Origin: Lachnobacterium bovis | Lineage (GTDB): Bacteria > Bacillota > Clostridia > Lachnospirales > Lachnospiraceae | Reading direction: 5' to 3' | DNA length: 35,792 bases | Assembly (NCBI RefSeq): GCF_900111325.1 | Contig: NZ_FOGW01000023.1 | Coordinates: forward strand, 1-35,792 | Shown here: positions 1 to 8,082 of the stretch, one piece after another | Layout: each line of letters begins with the position of its first letter | Position numbering within the stretch: position 1 is the first letter of the stretch | Notes under the pieces: generated by a model | Seen by the model: only the letters and a program-made list of their open reading frames with translations | Told to the model about the DNA's origin: nothing | Database searches by the model: none | Made by a program: the position numbers and the translations under genes

Positions 1-132
1 GTATATCAGTTCTTGGATAAGAAAAGATTGCAAGGAAAGCCGTATTATGTATATATGACGGCTGGCGCTAATAAATTTCTAAGAATTTACTATGGCAAGG
101 TTAAAGAGTATCTATCCAAGCTGGAAAAGTAA
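1..132 (+). CDS. IS110-family transposase, C-terminal fragment (5' cut by window edge)
   Basis: Frame 1 is open from the first base to a TAA at 130-132 and encodes 43 residues. The pattern FLDKKRLQGKPYYV followed by TAGANKFLRIYYGKVKEYL resembles the end of IS110-family transposases (the Transposase_20 region), where a KxxGKPY block leads into an ANKxLRI helix near the C-terminus. IS110 enzymes are DEDD recombinases guided by an element-encoded bridge RNA. Only the tail is visible, so I cannot say whether the element is intact, where its other end lies, or whether the noncoding stretch after it belongs to the element. The assignment rests on motif memory, not alignment. Confidence 0.72.
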   Translation, partial: VYQFLDKKRLQGKPYYVYMTAGANKFLRIYYGKVKEYLSKLEK

Positions 133-294
133 TTGCCATTTATCATTTGTGTATTGGGCCGGCACATATGTGGTGGCTTATTAGTTATGCACGATTTCGA
201 AACTATAGAAAAATCTTATTTTACTATTGACTTTATATTTGCAGGCTCGATTAAATATGTTTTTTCTTTTTTGATATAAGAATTTGATTTCTTG

Positions 295-325
295 AAGAAA
301 TTATTTCTTGAACAAATAATTTCTT
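295..325. repeat. 12-bp perfect inverted repeat overlapping the end of the SGNH-like gene
   Basis: AAGAAATTATTT at 295-306 pairs with AAATAATTTCTT at 314-325 around a 7-nt loop. The TTTCTTGA motif also occurs just upstream, at 288-295. The stem covers the stop codon of the minus-strand gene, but no U-tract follows it on either strand, so it is a poor intrinsic terminator. The rest of 133-294 holds no gene I can support; it may include the end of the IS110 element. Confidence 0.5.
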
Positions 326-1454
326 ATAAAACAATTTCCGATAAAATGACTTCGGTTAATTTTTTTGCGCCAGAGTCGCTTAGATGATCTGTATCAATAA
401 AATCATCATCATTAAAAAAGTCTTTTTGAAAACAGTTTGTGTCAATTAAATGAATGACTCCGTTTGCATTATTTAAGACATTATAAAAAATATTTTTAAA
501 ATTCTTATTTAATTCTTTAGCATAGCACTCTGACATTGGTGCTGTTACAAAAAACAAGGATATATCATTTTTTTTACAGAAATCTAAAAAATTATTCAGT
601 AATAATGAGTTTTCTTCTAATGTAGTGGTATGGTTTATACTCTTATTATGCATTTCTGCCCTAGTTTTTCCAGCCTGTATTTTTTCTTTATCTGACAATT
701 CATTCCATTTTTTAGTTGTTTCTTTCCATGTAAATATAGCGCATAGTTCTCTTTTTTTAATGTCCGAAAAATAAAAAGAAGGTTTCATAACATTTTCATA
801 TTCGTTGAGTATTTTTTCAAAATCAAATATTTTACTATATGGCATTTTATTTTCTGGCTTTGGCAGTATCATACAATTATGAATATCATCAAATAGTGGA
901 AGATATACTTTACTTATTCTTAGCAGTTCTCTAGCTGTTTTAGATAAAGATAAATCTGAGAAAAAATAATAATATCCACAAATCATTACTACCTTTTTAA
1001 TATTTTTATTATATTTAAAACTTTCATATACTAGTTTAATTGAATAATATAAATCTTGAGAAATCATAGATAGATTAACAGCATTAGGACTTAACAAGTT
1101 TTCATCTATATCGAATAGTGCATAAGAGGAACCGGTTATGATTGTATCTATATTTTTGTTTGTACAAGCTTTTTGTAATGTTTTTTTTAAATAATAATAA
1201 TCATATTTATCATAAAATGCTTCAAGAATATAATTGCCAATTTTTGAAAATATTTCTTCATATGTAAATAATTGTGCAGGCTTATAGTTACAAGCTTTTG
1301 CTTCAGTATCTCGTTCTGAAATAATTACAATATCATCGAAGTTATATTTAGGTTCAATTTCATATAATGATATTGGTTTTGGTGCTTGTTTTTTTAATAG
1401 AACAGTTACAGAATCAATTGTAAAATCTTCAAATTCTTTTATTATAATTCTCAT
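324..1454 (-). CDS. SGNH/GDSL-hydrolase-like protein
   Basis: The product has 376 residues from the ATG at 1454. An in-frame TTG seven codons upstream is less likely, because the GGAG at about 1467-1470 serves the ATG. There is no signal peptide or membrane segment. The core looks like an SGNH fold: a block-I-like GSS at residues 108-110 after a hydrophobic strand (DTIITGSSYA), a second strand at KVVMICGYYYF, and near the C-terminus DTDHLSDSGAKKLT with D354 and H357 as the likely block-V Asp and His. Such domains act as esterases or acyltransferases on glycans or cell-wall polymers, but the substrate here is unknown. It stands alone between a transposase fragment and the ABC locus, so context gives no role. 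Confidence 0.5.
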   Translation of the reverse strand: MRIIIKEFEDFTIDSVTVLLKKQAPKPISLYEIEPKYNFDDIVIISERDTEAKACNYKPAQLFTYEEIFSKIGNYILEAFYDKYDYYYLKKTLQKACTNKNIDTIITGSSYALFDIDENLLSPNAVNLSMISQDLYYSIKLVYESFKYNKNIKKVVMICGYYYFFSDLSLSKTARELLRISKVYLPLFDDIHNCMILPKPENKMPYSKIFDFEKILNEYENVMKPSFYFSDIKKRELCAIFTWKETTKKWNELSDKEKIQAGKTRAEMHNKSINHTTTLEENSLLLNNFLDFCKKNDISLFFVTAPMSECYAKELNKNFKNIFYNVLNNANGVIHLIDTNCFQKDFFNDDDFIDTDHLSDSGAKKLTEVILSEIVL

Positions 1455-1600
1455 TTTAAGATAATTCTCCTTCAATGTAGATTTTTTTATAAAAAAGTAA
1501 CTAGATTTATATACGTTGTTTATTATTATAGAAGAATTATCGACAAGGTTTTATAGGCGATTAATGATTTAAAAAGCCATAAGTGGTAGATAAAAAGGAA

Positions 1601-1670
1601 CAGCGTACATCAAAAATATGTATATTAAGCAAAAACAGCGTATATCAAAAATATGTATATTAAGTAAAAA
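1601..1670. repeat. Tandem repeat, two 35-bp units
   Basis: Units at 1601-1635 and 1636-1670 both begin CAGCG and run through a shared CAAAAATATGTATATTAAG core to AAAAA. They differ at only two positions (C/T in each case). A third start, CAGCGAAAAC, at 1671 becomes the left arm of the terminator hairpin. The array lies just beyond the end of the minus-strand ABC operon. With two copies and no spacers it is not a CRISPR array. Confidence 0.8.
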
Positions 1671-1705
1671 CAGCGAAAACACAGTAACGTGCTTTCGCTG
1701 TTTTT
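1666..1705 (-). terminator. Intrinsic terminator of the 5198-1726 ABC operon (possibly bidirectional)
   Basis: AAAAACAGCGAAA at 1666-1678 is perfectly complementary to TTTCGCTGTTTTT at 1693-1705. Read on the minus strand, the GC-containing stem (TTCGCTG) ends in TTTTTACTTA, about 20 nt past the stop codon at 1726. Read on the plus strand it ends in TTTTTGTTTTT, so it could also stop plus-strand transcription. Confidence 0.8.
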
Positions 1706-1725
1706 GTTTTTGCTTATTTTTTAGT

Positions 1726-2445
1726 TTAAAAATCTTTTCGTTTTATTATCAAATATGAAAGAGTAATAAAAATAGCATTATAGATTAATGTAAATATAAA
1801 AATACGAGTGTATTCTGAATTTTTCAATATATTATTGCCGAGACTTCCCATAAATGATACATACCAATAATCGTGAAGTTTATTGAATTTTATGAGTTTT
1901 TCTACAAGCTGTAAAATACTAGGTATTAATGCAGGAACAAGTATACTAGCGGCAATTGCAAATGCCTTTGATTGAGTTAATACGGAAAAGAAAATAGAAC
2001 AATTAACAATTATCATGTAAACAAATATTTCTAAAAGAGCATTTAAAATATGTTTACCTGTAATGTTAGTATAACTTACACCACGAACAGAACCATAAGC
2101 GATACCTATCAAAAAACTTGCTAGAGCAATTATAATCATATATATGTTACTCATTATAATTTTTGAAAACAAAATATTTTTTCTTGTATAGCCACGGCCA
2201 ATCATGATCTTAATGCAACCAATATCCATTTCAGTGCAGAATAAAATAGGAATAAGTATTGCTAGGATTAAATCGAGGGAACAGCCTGAAAGAATTCCAA
2301 TAAAATACTCGTTTCCATGTGGAATTTCACCATTACAAGAAAGGATGCCATTGAGTATTGTGAATGCAAATGTTAATAAAGAGCAAATATAAATTGCTTT
2401 TGTTGAAAATGTTTTTTTGTATTCGTAACTAAGTAAACTTCCCAT
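1726..2445 (-). CDS. ABC-2-type transporter permease
   Basis: The product has 239 residues and about six hydrophobic segments, starting with the N-terminal SLLSYEYKKTFSTKAIYICSL arrangement usual in ABC-2 permeases of the lantibiotic-immunity (LanE/LanG, BcrB) type. A cytosolic loop near residues 75-95 (TEMDIGCIKIMIGRGYTRKNILFSKI) resembles the short loop these permeases use to contact the ATPase. It starts 2 nt after the ATPase gene ending at 2448, with a ribosome-binding site (AAAAGGTAGG) inside that gene. It is the last gene of the operon, followed by a terminator. It is probably the membrane half of an exporter or self-protection pump; the substrate is unknown. Confidence 0.8.
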   Translation of the reverse strand: MGSLLSYEYKKTFSTKAIYICSLLTFAFTILNGILSCNGEIPHGNEYFIGILSGCSLDLILAILIPILFCTEMDIGCIKIMIGRGYTRKNILFSKIIMSNIYMIIIALASFLIGIAYGSVRGVSYTNITGKHILNALLEIFVYMIIVNCSIFFSVLTQSKAFAIAASILVPALIPSILQLVEKLIKFNKLHDYWYVSFMGSLGNNILKNSEYTRIFIFTLIYNAIFITLSYLIIKRKDF

Positions 2446-2447
2446 AT

Positions 2448-3359
2448 TTAACCTACCTTTTCTATAAAATATTCTTCTAAACTTTGTGATCTGTTATATA
2501 ATTTGTTAACTGCGATTCCATTTTCTACAAGAATCTTATTGTACTGACAAATTTTGTCATCATTGTTTTTGATTTCAACGTTGTTGTTGGTAAAAGTAAT
2601 ATCATTTGAATTAACATATTGGCATAGAAGATTGTACGCCTTTTGATTATCTTTTGTACCTATAATAATTTTTTTCTCACATAAGTCCCTTAATTCATTA
2701 GCAGTAACTTCTTCAAGTAGTTGTCCATCATTAATAAATCCGTACTTTGTTGCTATTTTCCCTAGTTCATCTAATAAATGACTAGAAATTAAAAAAGTTA
2801 CACCTTCCTCTTTGTTTAAATATATTATTAAATCTCGGATTTCTTTAATACCGGCAGGATCTAATCCGTTGATTGGTTCATCAAGAATCAATAATTTAGG
2901 ATTGCCAAGTAAGGCGATAGCTATACCAAGTCGTTGTCTCATTCCTAAAGAAAATTTTTGAGCCTTTCTATTTCCAACATTTCCGAGGCCAACTAGATTT
3001 AAAATACGATTAATATCTGCATCTGTTCCACCATATATTTTTGAAAAAATCTTTAGATTTTTCTTGGCACTTAAACCGCCATATATAGAAGGTGTTTCAA
3101 TTAATGCACCGACTTTTCTTAGATTTTTAGGATCATTGCTCCCTAAAATTTGACATGTGCCTGATGTGGCTTGAACCATTCCAAGACATGTTTTCATAAA
3201 AGTAGTTTTTCCGGCACCGTTTTTTCCAATTAATCCGTAAATATCACCTTGGTTAATAGTTATAGACACGTTATCTAAACTTTTTTTACTACCGTAGTGT
3301 TTAGATAAACCAGATGTTTTTAACACTACGTTTGTATTTTTTACTTCATTTTGTATCAT
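2448..3359 (-). CDS. ABC transporter ATP-binding protein, BcrA/LanF type
   Basis: The product has 303 residues. Walker A is GKNGAGKTT near residue 43, the signature is SLGMRQRLGIA, Walker B is LLILDEPINGLDPAG, and the H-loop is LISSHLLDEL. The long C-terminal extension after residue 220 is typical of bacitracin- or lantibiotic-protection ATPases (BcrA, LanF). AGAGAGGA precedes the ATG at 3359. It pairs with the permease immediately downstream and lies 23 nt after the membrane protein ending at 3383. The family energises export or removal of peptides from the membrane. The specific ligand is inferred to be the secreted protein of this locus, but the sequence does not show this. Confidence 0.88.
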   Translation of the reverse strand: MIQNEVKNTNVVLKTSGLSKHYGSKKSLDNVSITINQGDIYGLIGKNGAGKTTFMKTCLGMVQATSGTCQILGSNDPKNLRKVGALIETPSIYGGLSAKKNLKIFSKIYGGTDADINRILNLVGLGNVGNRKAQKFSLGMRQRLGIAIALLGNPKLLILDEPINGLDPAGIKEIRDLIIYLNKEEGVTFLISSHLLDELGKIATKYGFINDGQLLEEVTANELRDLCEKKIIIGTKDNQKAYNLLCQYVNSNDITFTNNNVEIKNNDDKICQYNKILVENGIAVNKLYNRSQSLEEYFIEKVG

Positions 3360-3382
3360 AATTATTCCTCTCTGCGTGTTTT

Positions 3383-4561
3383 TTAAATTATTTTATTTGA
3401 AATAGTAGCTAGAATTAGAAAAATACAAATCATTGCTACCATATAACAAATCTGATCTAAATTTGATACCATTGTTTTAGTAGTTTTTCTTCTTTCATAG
3501 GAAAAAGGTATTAATAAAGTTGAAATTAAAAATGATAATATAGCGATTAAAAATGCTATTACAACTACTTTTAAAGAAGTTATCAATACCATTGGAATCA
3601 TTGGTAACAAAAATAAAGAAGTAGCAATTTTTAGTGTATTAATCATTTTTTTAAATTTAAAATGTTTTATTTGATCGGCTGTATGAAAGAGTATAAAATT
3701 TCCGGTTTCATAAGCAGTTAATTCTATGTAAGTATTAGCAAACATATATGATATTGCGGCAGAAAAAGTTATCAATTGTTCGACTGATTTTTCATTTTCA
3801 AGCATAGATAAAAAAATAGTTAATGCAAAAACATATAGAGCTTCCATAAATTTTATTTTCCTTATGAAAAATAAATAATCTTTTTCTTTTTTAACTACTT
3901 TGAAAGAAGACAATTTTTTTATAAGAATTCCATTATGCGTTGGGCTTTCGATAGAAAGATACTTTAAAGAGAGTAACACGCTAATTGCTGTAATTGCAAT
4001 CTTGAGAATTCTAAATTTGTGTTCAAAAATTCCGTCGATCGGAAGAGATATAATTTTATGATTTGTTAAAATAATAGCTCCGAGGAAAGCGAAAGTTATC
4101 ACACTTTTTATTGTCATCGCAATTTCATGGCTGGTCATAGAAAAAACAGCAACTTCAATCGCAGTTATAAGTTCAACAAAAGCAATAAATGTTAAACAAT
4201 CATCTAGATATTTTATTTCAAATGGACATATAAAATAGAGAAAAAATATTTGAAATACAATATATTTATAATATCTCATGTAAGTTGTGTATTTTTTTGC
4301 GTCTAAATTATCAAAAAAGGTTTCTACAAATAGTACATCATCATTTTTTATTTTTTTTAGGACAAATTCTATTGCAAAACATACAAAGATTATTGTTATA
4401 AGCAACATTGTTGCTGTATAATGTTTAAATTTATACATTCCAAATTTAGGAAGTATAAGTAAAGCTGAAAATATTAGGAAAAATCCGAGACAATTTGCGA
4501 AACCGTACAGGCTGAATTGTAATCTGAATTTTTCGATTCTAAATTTAATTACTTCCTTCAA
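3383..4561 (-). CDS. Polytopic membrane protein, likely permease of the upstream ABC ATPase
   Basis: The product has 392 residues with about ten hydrophobic segments. I do not recognise a named family beyond a general ABC-exporter permease look. The start is a TTG at 4561: GGAGGA lies 8 nt upstream, inside the ATPase gene, and no ATG is available until residue 42. The gene overlaps the ATPase gene by 17 bp, which implies translational coupling and a shared complex. A cytosolic stretch near residues 70-95 (KKIKNDDVLFVETFFDNLDAKKYTTYMRYYKYI) may be the ATPase contact. The second ATPase-permease pair of the operon follows downstream. Confidence 0.65.
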   Translation of the reverse strand: MKEVIKFRIEKFRLQFSLYGFANCLGFFLIFSALLILPKFGMYKFKHYTATMLLITIIFVCFAIEFVLKKIKNDDVLFVETFFDNLDAKKYTTYMRYYKYIVFQIFFLYFICPFEIKYLDDCLTFIAFVELITAIEVAVFSMTSHEIAMTIKSVITFAFLGAIILTNHKIISLPIDGIFEHKFRILKIAITAISVLLSLKYLSIESPTHNGILIKKLSSFKVVKKEKDYLFFIRKIKFMEALYVFALTIFLSMLENEKSVEQLITFSAAISYMFANTYIELTAYETGNFILFHTADQIKHFKFKKMINTLKIATSLFLLPMIPMVLITSLKVVVIAFLIAILSFLISTLLIPFSYERRKTTKTMVSNLDQICYMVAMICIFLILATISNKII

Positions 4562-5198
4562 AAATTCGTTCCTCCATATCTTTAATAGTTTTTGTATTGG
4601 TAAATGTATCTTTTATTTTTCCAGAGTCTAATACAACGAATTCATCACATAAATCTACTAGAGTGTCTAAAATATGTGAGGAGATTAAGATAGTTGCACG
4701 TTGTTTTATATTTTGTAGTAATTGTTTTAATTTATAAATATATTTAACATCAATACTATTAAAAGGTTCGTCTAATATAATTAAGTCATATTTTTTGCAC
4801 ATAATAGGAATTAGTGTTAGCTTTTTTTGCATACCTTGGGATAATTCATCGATAGAGGTTTTTCTTTTTTCCTCCATCTCTAGTAAGGATATGATTTCGT
4901 CAACAGACATTTCTGTCGAAGAAAAATCCACAAATAGCTTTACAAATTCTTCGACTGTTAAAAAATCATATATTTTTATTTCAGATGGAATAAAACCGAT
5001 TGTAAATTCTTTTTTCTCTGTTTCAACTTCATATATTTTATTTGCCTTCATAAAGCCGCTTAAAATTGACATTAATGTAGTTTTTCCAGCACCATTTTCT
5101 CCGACTAAGCCGATTATTTTATTAGATGAAATTTCTAAATTATCTATTTCAAGTGAAAACCCTTTTTTATATTCGTGTTTTATTTTTCGTATATTCAT
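4545..5198 (-). CDS. ABC transporter ATP-binding protein
   Basis: The product has 217 residues. The start is the ATG at 5198, because GGAGGAG sits just before it; an ATG 11 codons upstream has no ribosome-binding site. Walker A is GENGAGKTT near residue 34, the signature is LSQGMQKKLTL, Walker B is LIILDEPFNSID, and the H-loop is LISSHILD. It is the first gene of an operon that runs to 1726 and has a consensus promoter at 5237-5265. The overlap with the downstream membrane protein suggests the two form one transporter. The operon has two ATPases and two membrane proteins, so either two transporters or one mixed complex is possible. Confidence 0.88.
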   Translation of the reverse strand: MNIRKIKHEYKKGFSLEIDNLEISSNKIIGLVGENGAGKTTLMSILSGFMKANKIYEVETEKKEFTIGFIPSEIKIYDFLTVEEFVKLFVDFSSTEMSVDEIISLLEMEEKRKTSIDELSQGMQKKLTLIPIMCKKYDLIILDEPFNSIDVKYIYKLKQLLQNIKQRATILISSHILDTLVDLCDEFVVLDSGKIKDTFTNTKTIKDMEERIFEGSN

Positions 5199-5236
5199 TT
5201 TCTCCTCCAAATCTACAGTATTAAATATCACTTCTC

Positions 5237-5265
5237 AGTATATATGACTAATAGTATTATTTCAA
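5237..5265 (-). promoter_or_regulatory. Promoter of the 5198-1726 ABC operon
   Basis: On the minus strand, TTGAAA (5260-5265), a 17-bp spacer (5243-5259) and TATACT (5237-5242) form a near-consensus SigA promoter, about 40 bp before the start codon at 5198. Confidence 0.8.
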
Positions 5266-5300
5266 ATTTTTGTAACGAAGAAAAATTTCATAACAGTTGA
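5266..5300 (-). promoter_or_regulatory. Candidate LytTR operator upstream of the ABC operon promoter (diverged copy)
   Basis: Directly upstream of the -35 box, the minus strand reads ACAAAAATTTGAAA, closely matching the ACAAAAACTTGAA that joins operator and -35 in the 49-bp elements at 10069 and 10941. Two GTTA motifs (CTGTTATG and TCGTTACA) lie 18 bp apart here, against 20 bp in the exact copies. The placement suits a LytTR activator, but the match is partial. Confidence 0.45.
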
Positions 5301-5301
5301 T

Positions 5302-5742
5302 TTATTGTAGTAAGTGAAATTTTTTACATGGCCCTCTTTTGCCGCAAGCTAAAAAGGCATCTGGGAATTTGCCGTAAAGATTATCAAGGTATTTAGGTCC
5401 AACTGGAATTTTTTTGCCAGATGAAAGAGTTATTTTTTTTTCGGTAATATTTACAACAAAAGTACTATTTATAATGTAAGATCTATGAACACGTATAAGA
5501 GTAGTATTTTTAAATTCGTGTTCTAGGACACCGAGATTTTTAGAAATAGTAATTTCATTACCATCAAAAATTAAACTAGAATAACGTCTATGAGCTTTTA
5601 TATATTCAATATTGCATATAGCAATTTCTTGTTTCTCACCATAATAATCAGAATAGCGAAAAGAATTGTTATGAGAGTTAATCGAGTTATTTTTAATAAT
5701 TTGTGCTGTATTATCGTCCCTGGTATAAATTACAATAGTCAT
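5302..5742 (-). CDS. Receiver-less LytTR DNA-binding protein
   Basis: The product has 146 residues from the ATG at 5742, which has AGGAGAA 8 nt upstream; an ATG 13 codons earlier has no such site. Residues 33-128 are a LytTR DNA-binding domain (YYGEK, IEYIKAHRRYSSLIF, TISKNLGVLE, RVHRSYIIN, GKKIPVGPKYLDNL). It closely parallels the C-terminal half of the regulator at 10121-10816. Its first 18 residues (MTIVIYTRDDNTAQIIKN) match the first strand of that protein's receiver, but about 100 residues between are missing, as if a receiver had been deleted internally. The C-terminus carries an odd tail with C133 and C139. It may act as a constitutive activator or as a competitor of the full-length paralogue. 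Confidence 0.85.
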   Translation of the reverse strand: MTIVIYTRDDNTAQIIKNNSINSHNNSFRYSDYYGEKQEIAICNIEYIKAHRRYSSLIFDGNEITISKNLGVLEHEFKNTTLIRVHRSYIINSTFVVNITEKKITLSSGKKIPVGPKYLDNLYGKFPDAFLACGKRGPCKKFHLLQ

Positions 5743-5795
5743 ATAAATATTCTCCTGTGTTGTTATAATGTAATGTTGCATATATTGAACACAAC

Positions 5796-5823
5796 AAAAA
5801 GGAATAGCAGGATCTGCTATTCC
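5796..5823 (-). terminator. Intrinsic terminator after the 9442-5817 transporter operon
   Basis: GGAATAGCA at 5801-5809 and TGCTATTCC at 5815-5823 form a perfect 9-bp stem with a 5-nt loop, followed on the minus strand by TTTTTG. The stem contains the stop codon of the gene ending at 5817. Any transcription of the receiver-less LytTR gene beyond it must come from read-through or a local promoter; TTCAAT-N16-TATAAC at about 5765-5790 is a weak candidate. Confidence 0.75.
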
Positions 5824-6539
5824 ATTAAAATAAGTTCTTTTTTTAGTTTAAATAATGCGTTAAATAATATCATGAAAGCTAAAAATACTCCAATTTGTAT
5901 TCCCAAACATTGCAATGACATCCATAAATCCATTTGAATCCTGTGCTCTAGTAAAACTCCGTTAATTAATAGATATTTTTGAAAAGGTGCATTATTAATT
6001 ATCAAGATAACCTGAGATAATTCCAGAAATAATGCTATAATTATTGCTAAACTAGATGAAAGGATTAAGGATAATAAATTAATAAATACACAAATAAAGC
6101 ACATAAATACACATATGTTAATTGAGTCAATGGCAATTAAACATAATGAGTAAGGGGTGATTTTAGCTCCAATGCCAAAGCTGATTGCTAGTACAACCAC
6201 AATCATACATAAAGTGGAAATAATAACTTCCCTAACAAGTTTTACAACTTCCATATTAATTACAGAATTAACTTTTGAAGTTCTTGTAAAGATCAAAGGA
6301 ACGTTGCTTTTGATATTATCCTCAAAAGTTGTGGCAAAAACAAAACAACACACTACTTGTGGAAAAATCCAAATCATAGTGTTTATTAATGTGTTAGTAA
6401 AAGATTCACTTGAAGATATTGGAATTGAACCTAAAACATTTACAAAAAATTCATAAATATTTCCACTTTTATCAGCAGTTAATAATCTTGCAATCAAGTA
6501 TAAAAAACCGGCACCAGCCAATGTGATTTTTTTATTCAT
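5817..6539 (-). CDS. Membrane protein, likely ABC-2-type permease subunit
   Basis: The product has 240 residues and about six predicted membrane segments with short loops and no recognisable catalytic motif. A cytosolic loop near residues 75-100 (EDNIKSNVPLIFTRTSKVNSVINMEVVKLVREV) fits ABC-2 permeases, where the corresponding loop docks on the ATPase. Its ATG overlaps the stop codon of the preceding gene (TAATG at 6537-6541), so the two are translationally coupled. It is the last of three consecutive membrane proteins served by the ATPase at 8768-9442. The role in peptide export or immunity is inferred from context. Confidence 0.65.
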   Translation of the reverse strand: MNKKITLAGAGFLYLIARLLTADKSGNIYEFFVNVLGSIPISSSESFTNTLINTMIWIFPQVVCCFVFATTFEDNIKSNVPLIFTRTSKVNSVINMEVVKLVREVIISTLCMIVVVLAISFGIGAKITPYSLCLIAIDSINICVFMCFICVFINLLSLILSSSLAIIIALFLELSQVILIINNAPFQKYLLINGVLLEHRIQMDLWMSLQCLGIQIGVFLAFMILFNALFKLKKELILME

Positions 6540-7258
6540 TATTCTAAGCTCCTTTTAAGAAAATCTGTCCTTTTTAAAATAATGCATGTGATGGCTAATA
6601 TTACAAAAAAAAGCATACAATTTTTCAGTATTGATTCAAATCCTTCTAAAAGAGTAAAGTTTTTTAATCCAATATCCGAACCAAGAAACATATTGTGATA
6701 AATGGAGTATATATATTTTTTTATACCTAAAAAGGCTATTTTTTCTTGAACACCTTCAGTTATAAGGACTATTCCCCATGTCAAAATAATAGCCAACACT
6801 CGACTTTTAAAAAGGAAGAACAACGCAATTGTAAGTTCTCCTAATATCAGCCATCCAGGTACTTGAGCCAATAATTTTAGTAAAGATGAAATAAAAAAAT
6901 TTGAAGTATATTCGCCCATAGTACCTGTTATATGTCTTTTTATTTCAAAAATATGGTTTATTCTAATTGCGATAATATATATTATAGAAAAAATACTTGC
7001 TGTTTTAAAATTAGCAATATTAGCCCTTAATACAAGTTTAATTCTATTTTTTTCTCTGACAATTCTTGTAGAATCCATTAAATTTTCAATATCGCTAGAG
7101 ATATTGAAAACGTAAAGTAATGTAACCAAAAAAGTAAATGTTTCTCGCCTCCATATTAATGAATTATTTTTATATAGGGCTGAAATGAAAATGATTAAAA
7201 TTATATAGAAGGTAAAGAACATAATTTTTTTATAATTTTTTATCAAATATTCAAGCAT
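6539..7258 (-). CDS. Membrane protein, likely ABC-2-type permease subunit
   Basis: The product has 239 residues from the ATG at 7258, whose first base overlaps the preceding stop codon (TAATG) and which has GGGAGGA about 10 nt upstream. A longer in-frame reading back to 7393 would lie inside the preceding gene and has no support. It has about six membrane segments, and a basic loop near residues 55-80 (RIVREKNRIKLVLRANIANFKTA) could face the ATPase. I recognise no specific family. It is the middle member of the three-membrane-protein set in this operon. Confidence 0.65.
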   Translation of the reverse strand: MLEYLIKNYKKIMFFTFYIILIIFISALYKNNSLIWRRETFTFLVTLLYVFNISSDIENLMDSTRIVREKNRIKLVLRANIANFKTASIFSIIYIIAIRINHIFEIKRHITGTMGEYTSNFFISSLLKLLAQVPGWLILGELTIALFFLFKSRVLAIILTWGIVLITEGVQEKIAFLGIKKYIYSIYHNMFLGSDIGLKNFTLLEGFESILKNCMLFFVILAITCIILKRTDFLKRSLE

Positions 7259-8079
7259 TAGTATATGTCCTCCCTTTTTGTTCCAATGTATATGCCTATA
7301 GCACCCCAAATGATAAGCAGTCCTAAAAGTGTTAATGTTGGTATAACTTCCTTGAACGTATAGGTAGAAGAATAGAGACTTATTTGCGTCCAAGCATTAG
7401 TAGAGTTAGTGAGGCTTTTTATTATTATAGATAAGATTTCAAATGCCGTTATTATTATGAAAGGAGCGACTACAACATGAATTTTTTGGAAAAAATCAAA
7501 CATATGTGATAGTCCATACCCAAACCATGCAAAAACACCAGCTACCATACTTCTATAAAATATAGTAAGAGTTAAATATAGAATAGGGCGATATTTTATT
7601 AAATCTTCAAATATCCAATAATCTGATTGAGATAAAATATATTGTTCTGGTTGAGAGAAATAATTCATGCCTTCAGCTGGGAAAAATAAAGTTATCAAAA
7701 TCAGATTAACCAATAATGCAGTTGTAAAAACTATGCTTGACATAAATGCAACTGCTAGACCTTGTTTTATAATTTGCTTTTTTTTGCTTATTCTTGTAAA
7801 AATACATGAGGTTATTTCATTGTTGCGCTCTTCAACAGCTATAGAGGAGCCTATATAGCAGCTAATAACAGGAAGTAACAGAGAGAAAAATAGTTCTGCA
7901 GGAGAATTGGTAAAGTTATCTAATACAGATAGAGAGATGGGTGTTAGAATCTCACTTAAGTAATATCCCCGGTACAGATTAATGGTGTAGATAAAATCTC
8001 CACATCCTGCTGTTAACAGTATTAAGAATGCAATCCATAATTCATTTCTATTTAATAGTTTTTTTATTTCAAATTTCAT
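7258..8079 (-). CDS. ABC-2-type transporter permease
   Basis: The product has 273 residues. An N-terminal MKFEIKKLLNRNELWIAFLILL segment is followed by a large extracytoplasmic loop and then VEERNNEITSCIFTRISKKKQIIKQGLAVAF. That pattern, a conserved E followed by a Tyr/Phe-TR-xSK-x9 helix, is usual for ABC-2 permeases of the NatB/LanE kind. Four further hydrophobic helices follow, and the last residues (GTKREDIY) match the common RKDxx end of this group. It starts 3 nt after the gene ending at 8083, with an AAGAAGG ribosome-binding site. It is the most convincing permease partner for the ATPase at 8768-9442. Confidence 0.75.
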   Translation of the reverse strand: MKFEIKKLLNRNELWIAFLILLTAGCGDFIYTINLYRGYYLSEILTPISLSVLDNFTNSPAELFFSLLLPVISCYIGSSIAVEERNNEITSCIFTRISKKKQIIKQGLAVAFMSSIVFTTALLVNLILITLFFPAEGMNYFSQPEQYILSQSDYWIFEDLIKYRPILYLTLTIFYRSMVAGVFAWFGYGLSHMFDFFQKIHVVVAPFIIITAFEILSIIIKSLTNSTNAWTQISLYSSTYTFKEVIPTLTLLGLLIIWGAIGIYIGTKREDIY

Positions 8080-8082
8080 AAG

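Noticed and set aside
133..294. Right end or bridge-RNA region of the IS110 element
   Set aside because: No terminal repeat or target junction can be recognised without the rest of the element or a comparison genome.
1601..1670. Possible short CRISPR-like array
   Set aside because: Only two directly abutting 35-bp units without spacers, and no cas genes nearby.
4795..5247. Plus-strand ORF of 150 codons opposite the ABC ATPase
   Set aside because: It is the antisense shadow of the ATPase coding strand (low-complexity Ser/Phe/Ile composition, no ribosome-binding site), while the minus-strand frame carries all ABC motifs.
5590..5937. Plus-strand ORF of 115 codons across the LytTR gene and terminator
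   Set aside because: It spans the ends of two minus-strand genes, has no start signals, and its translation shows no family features.
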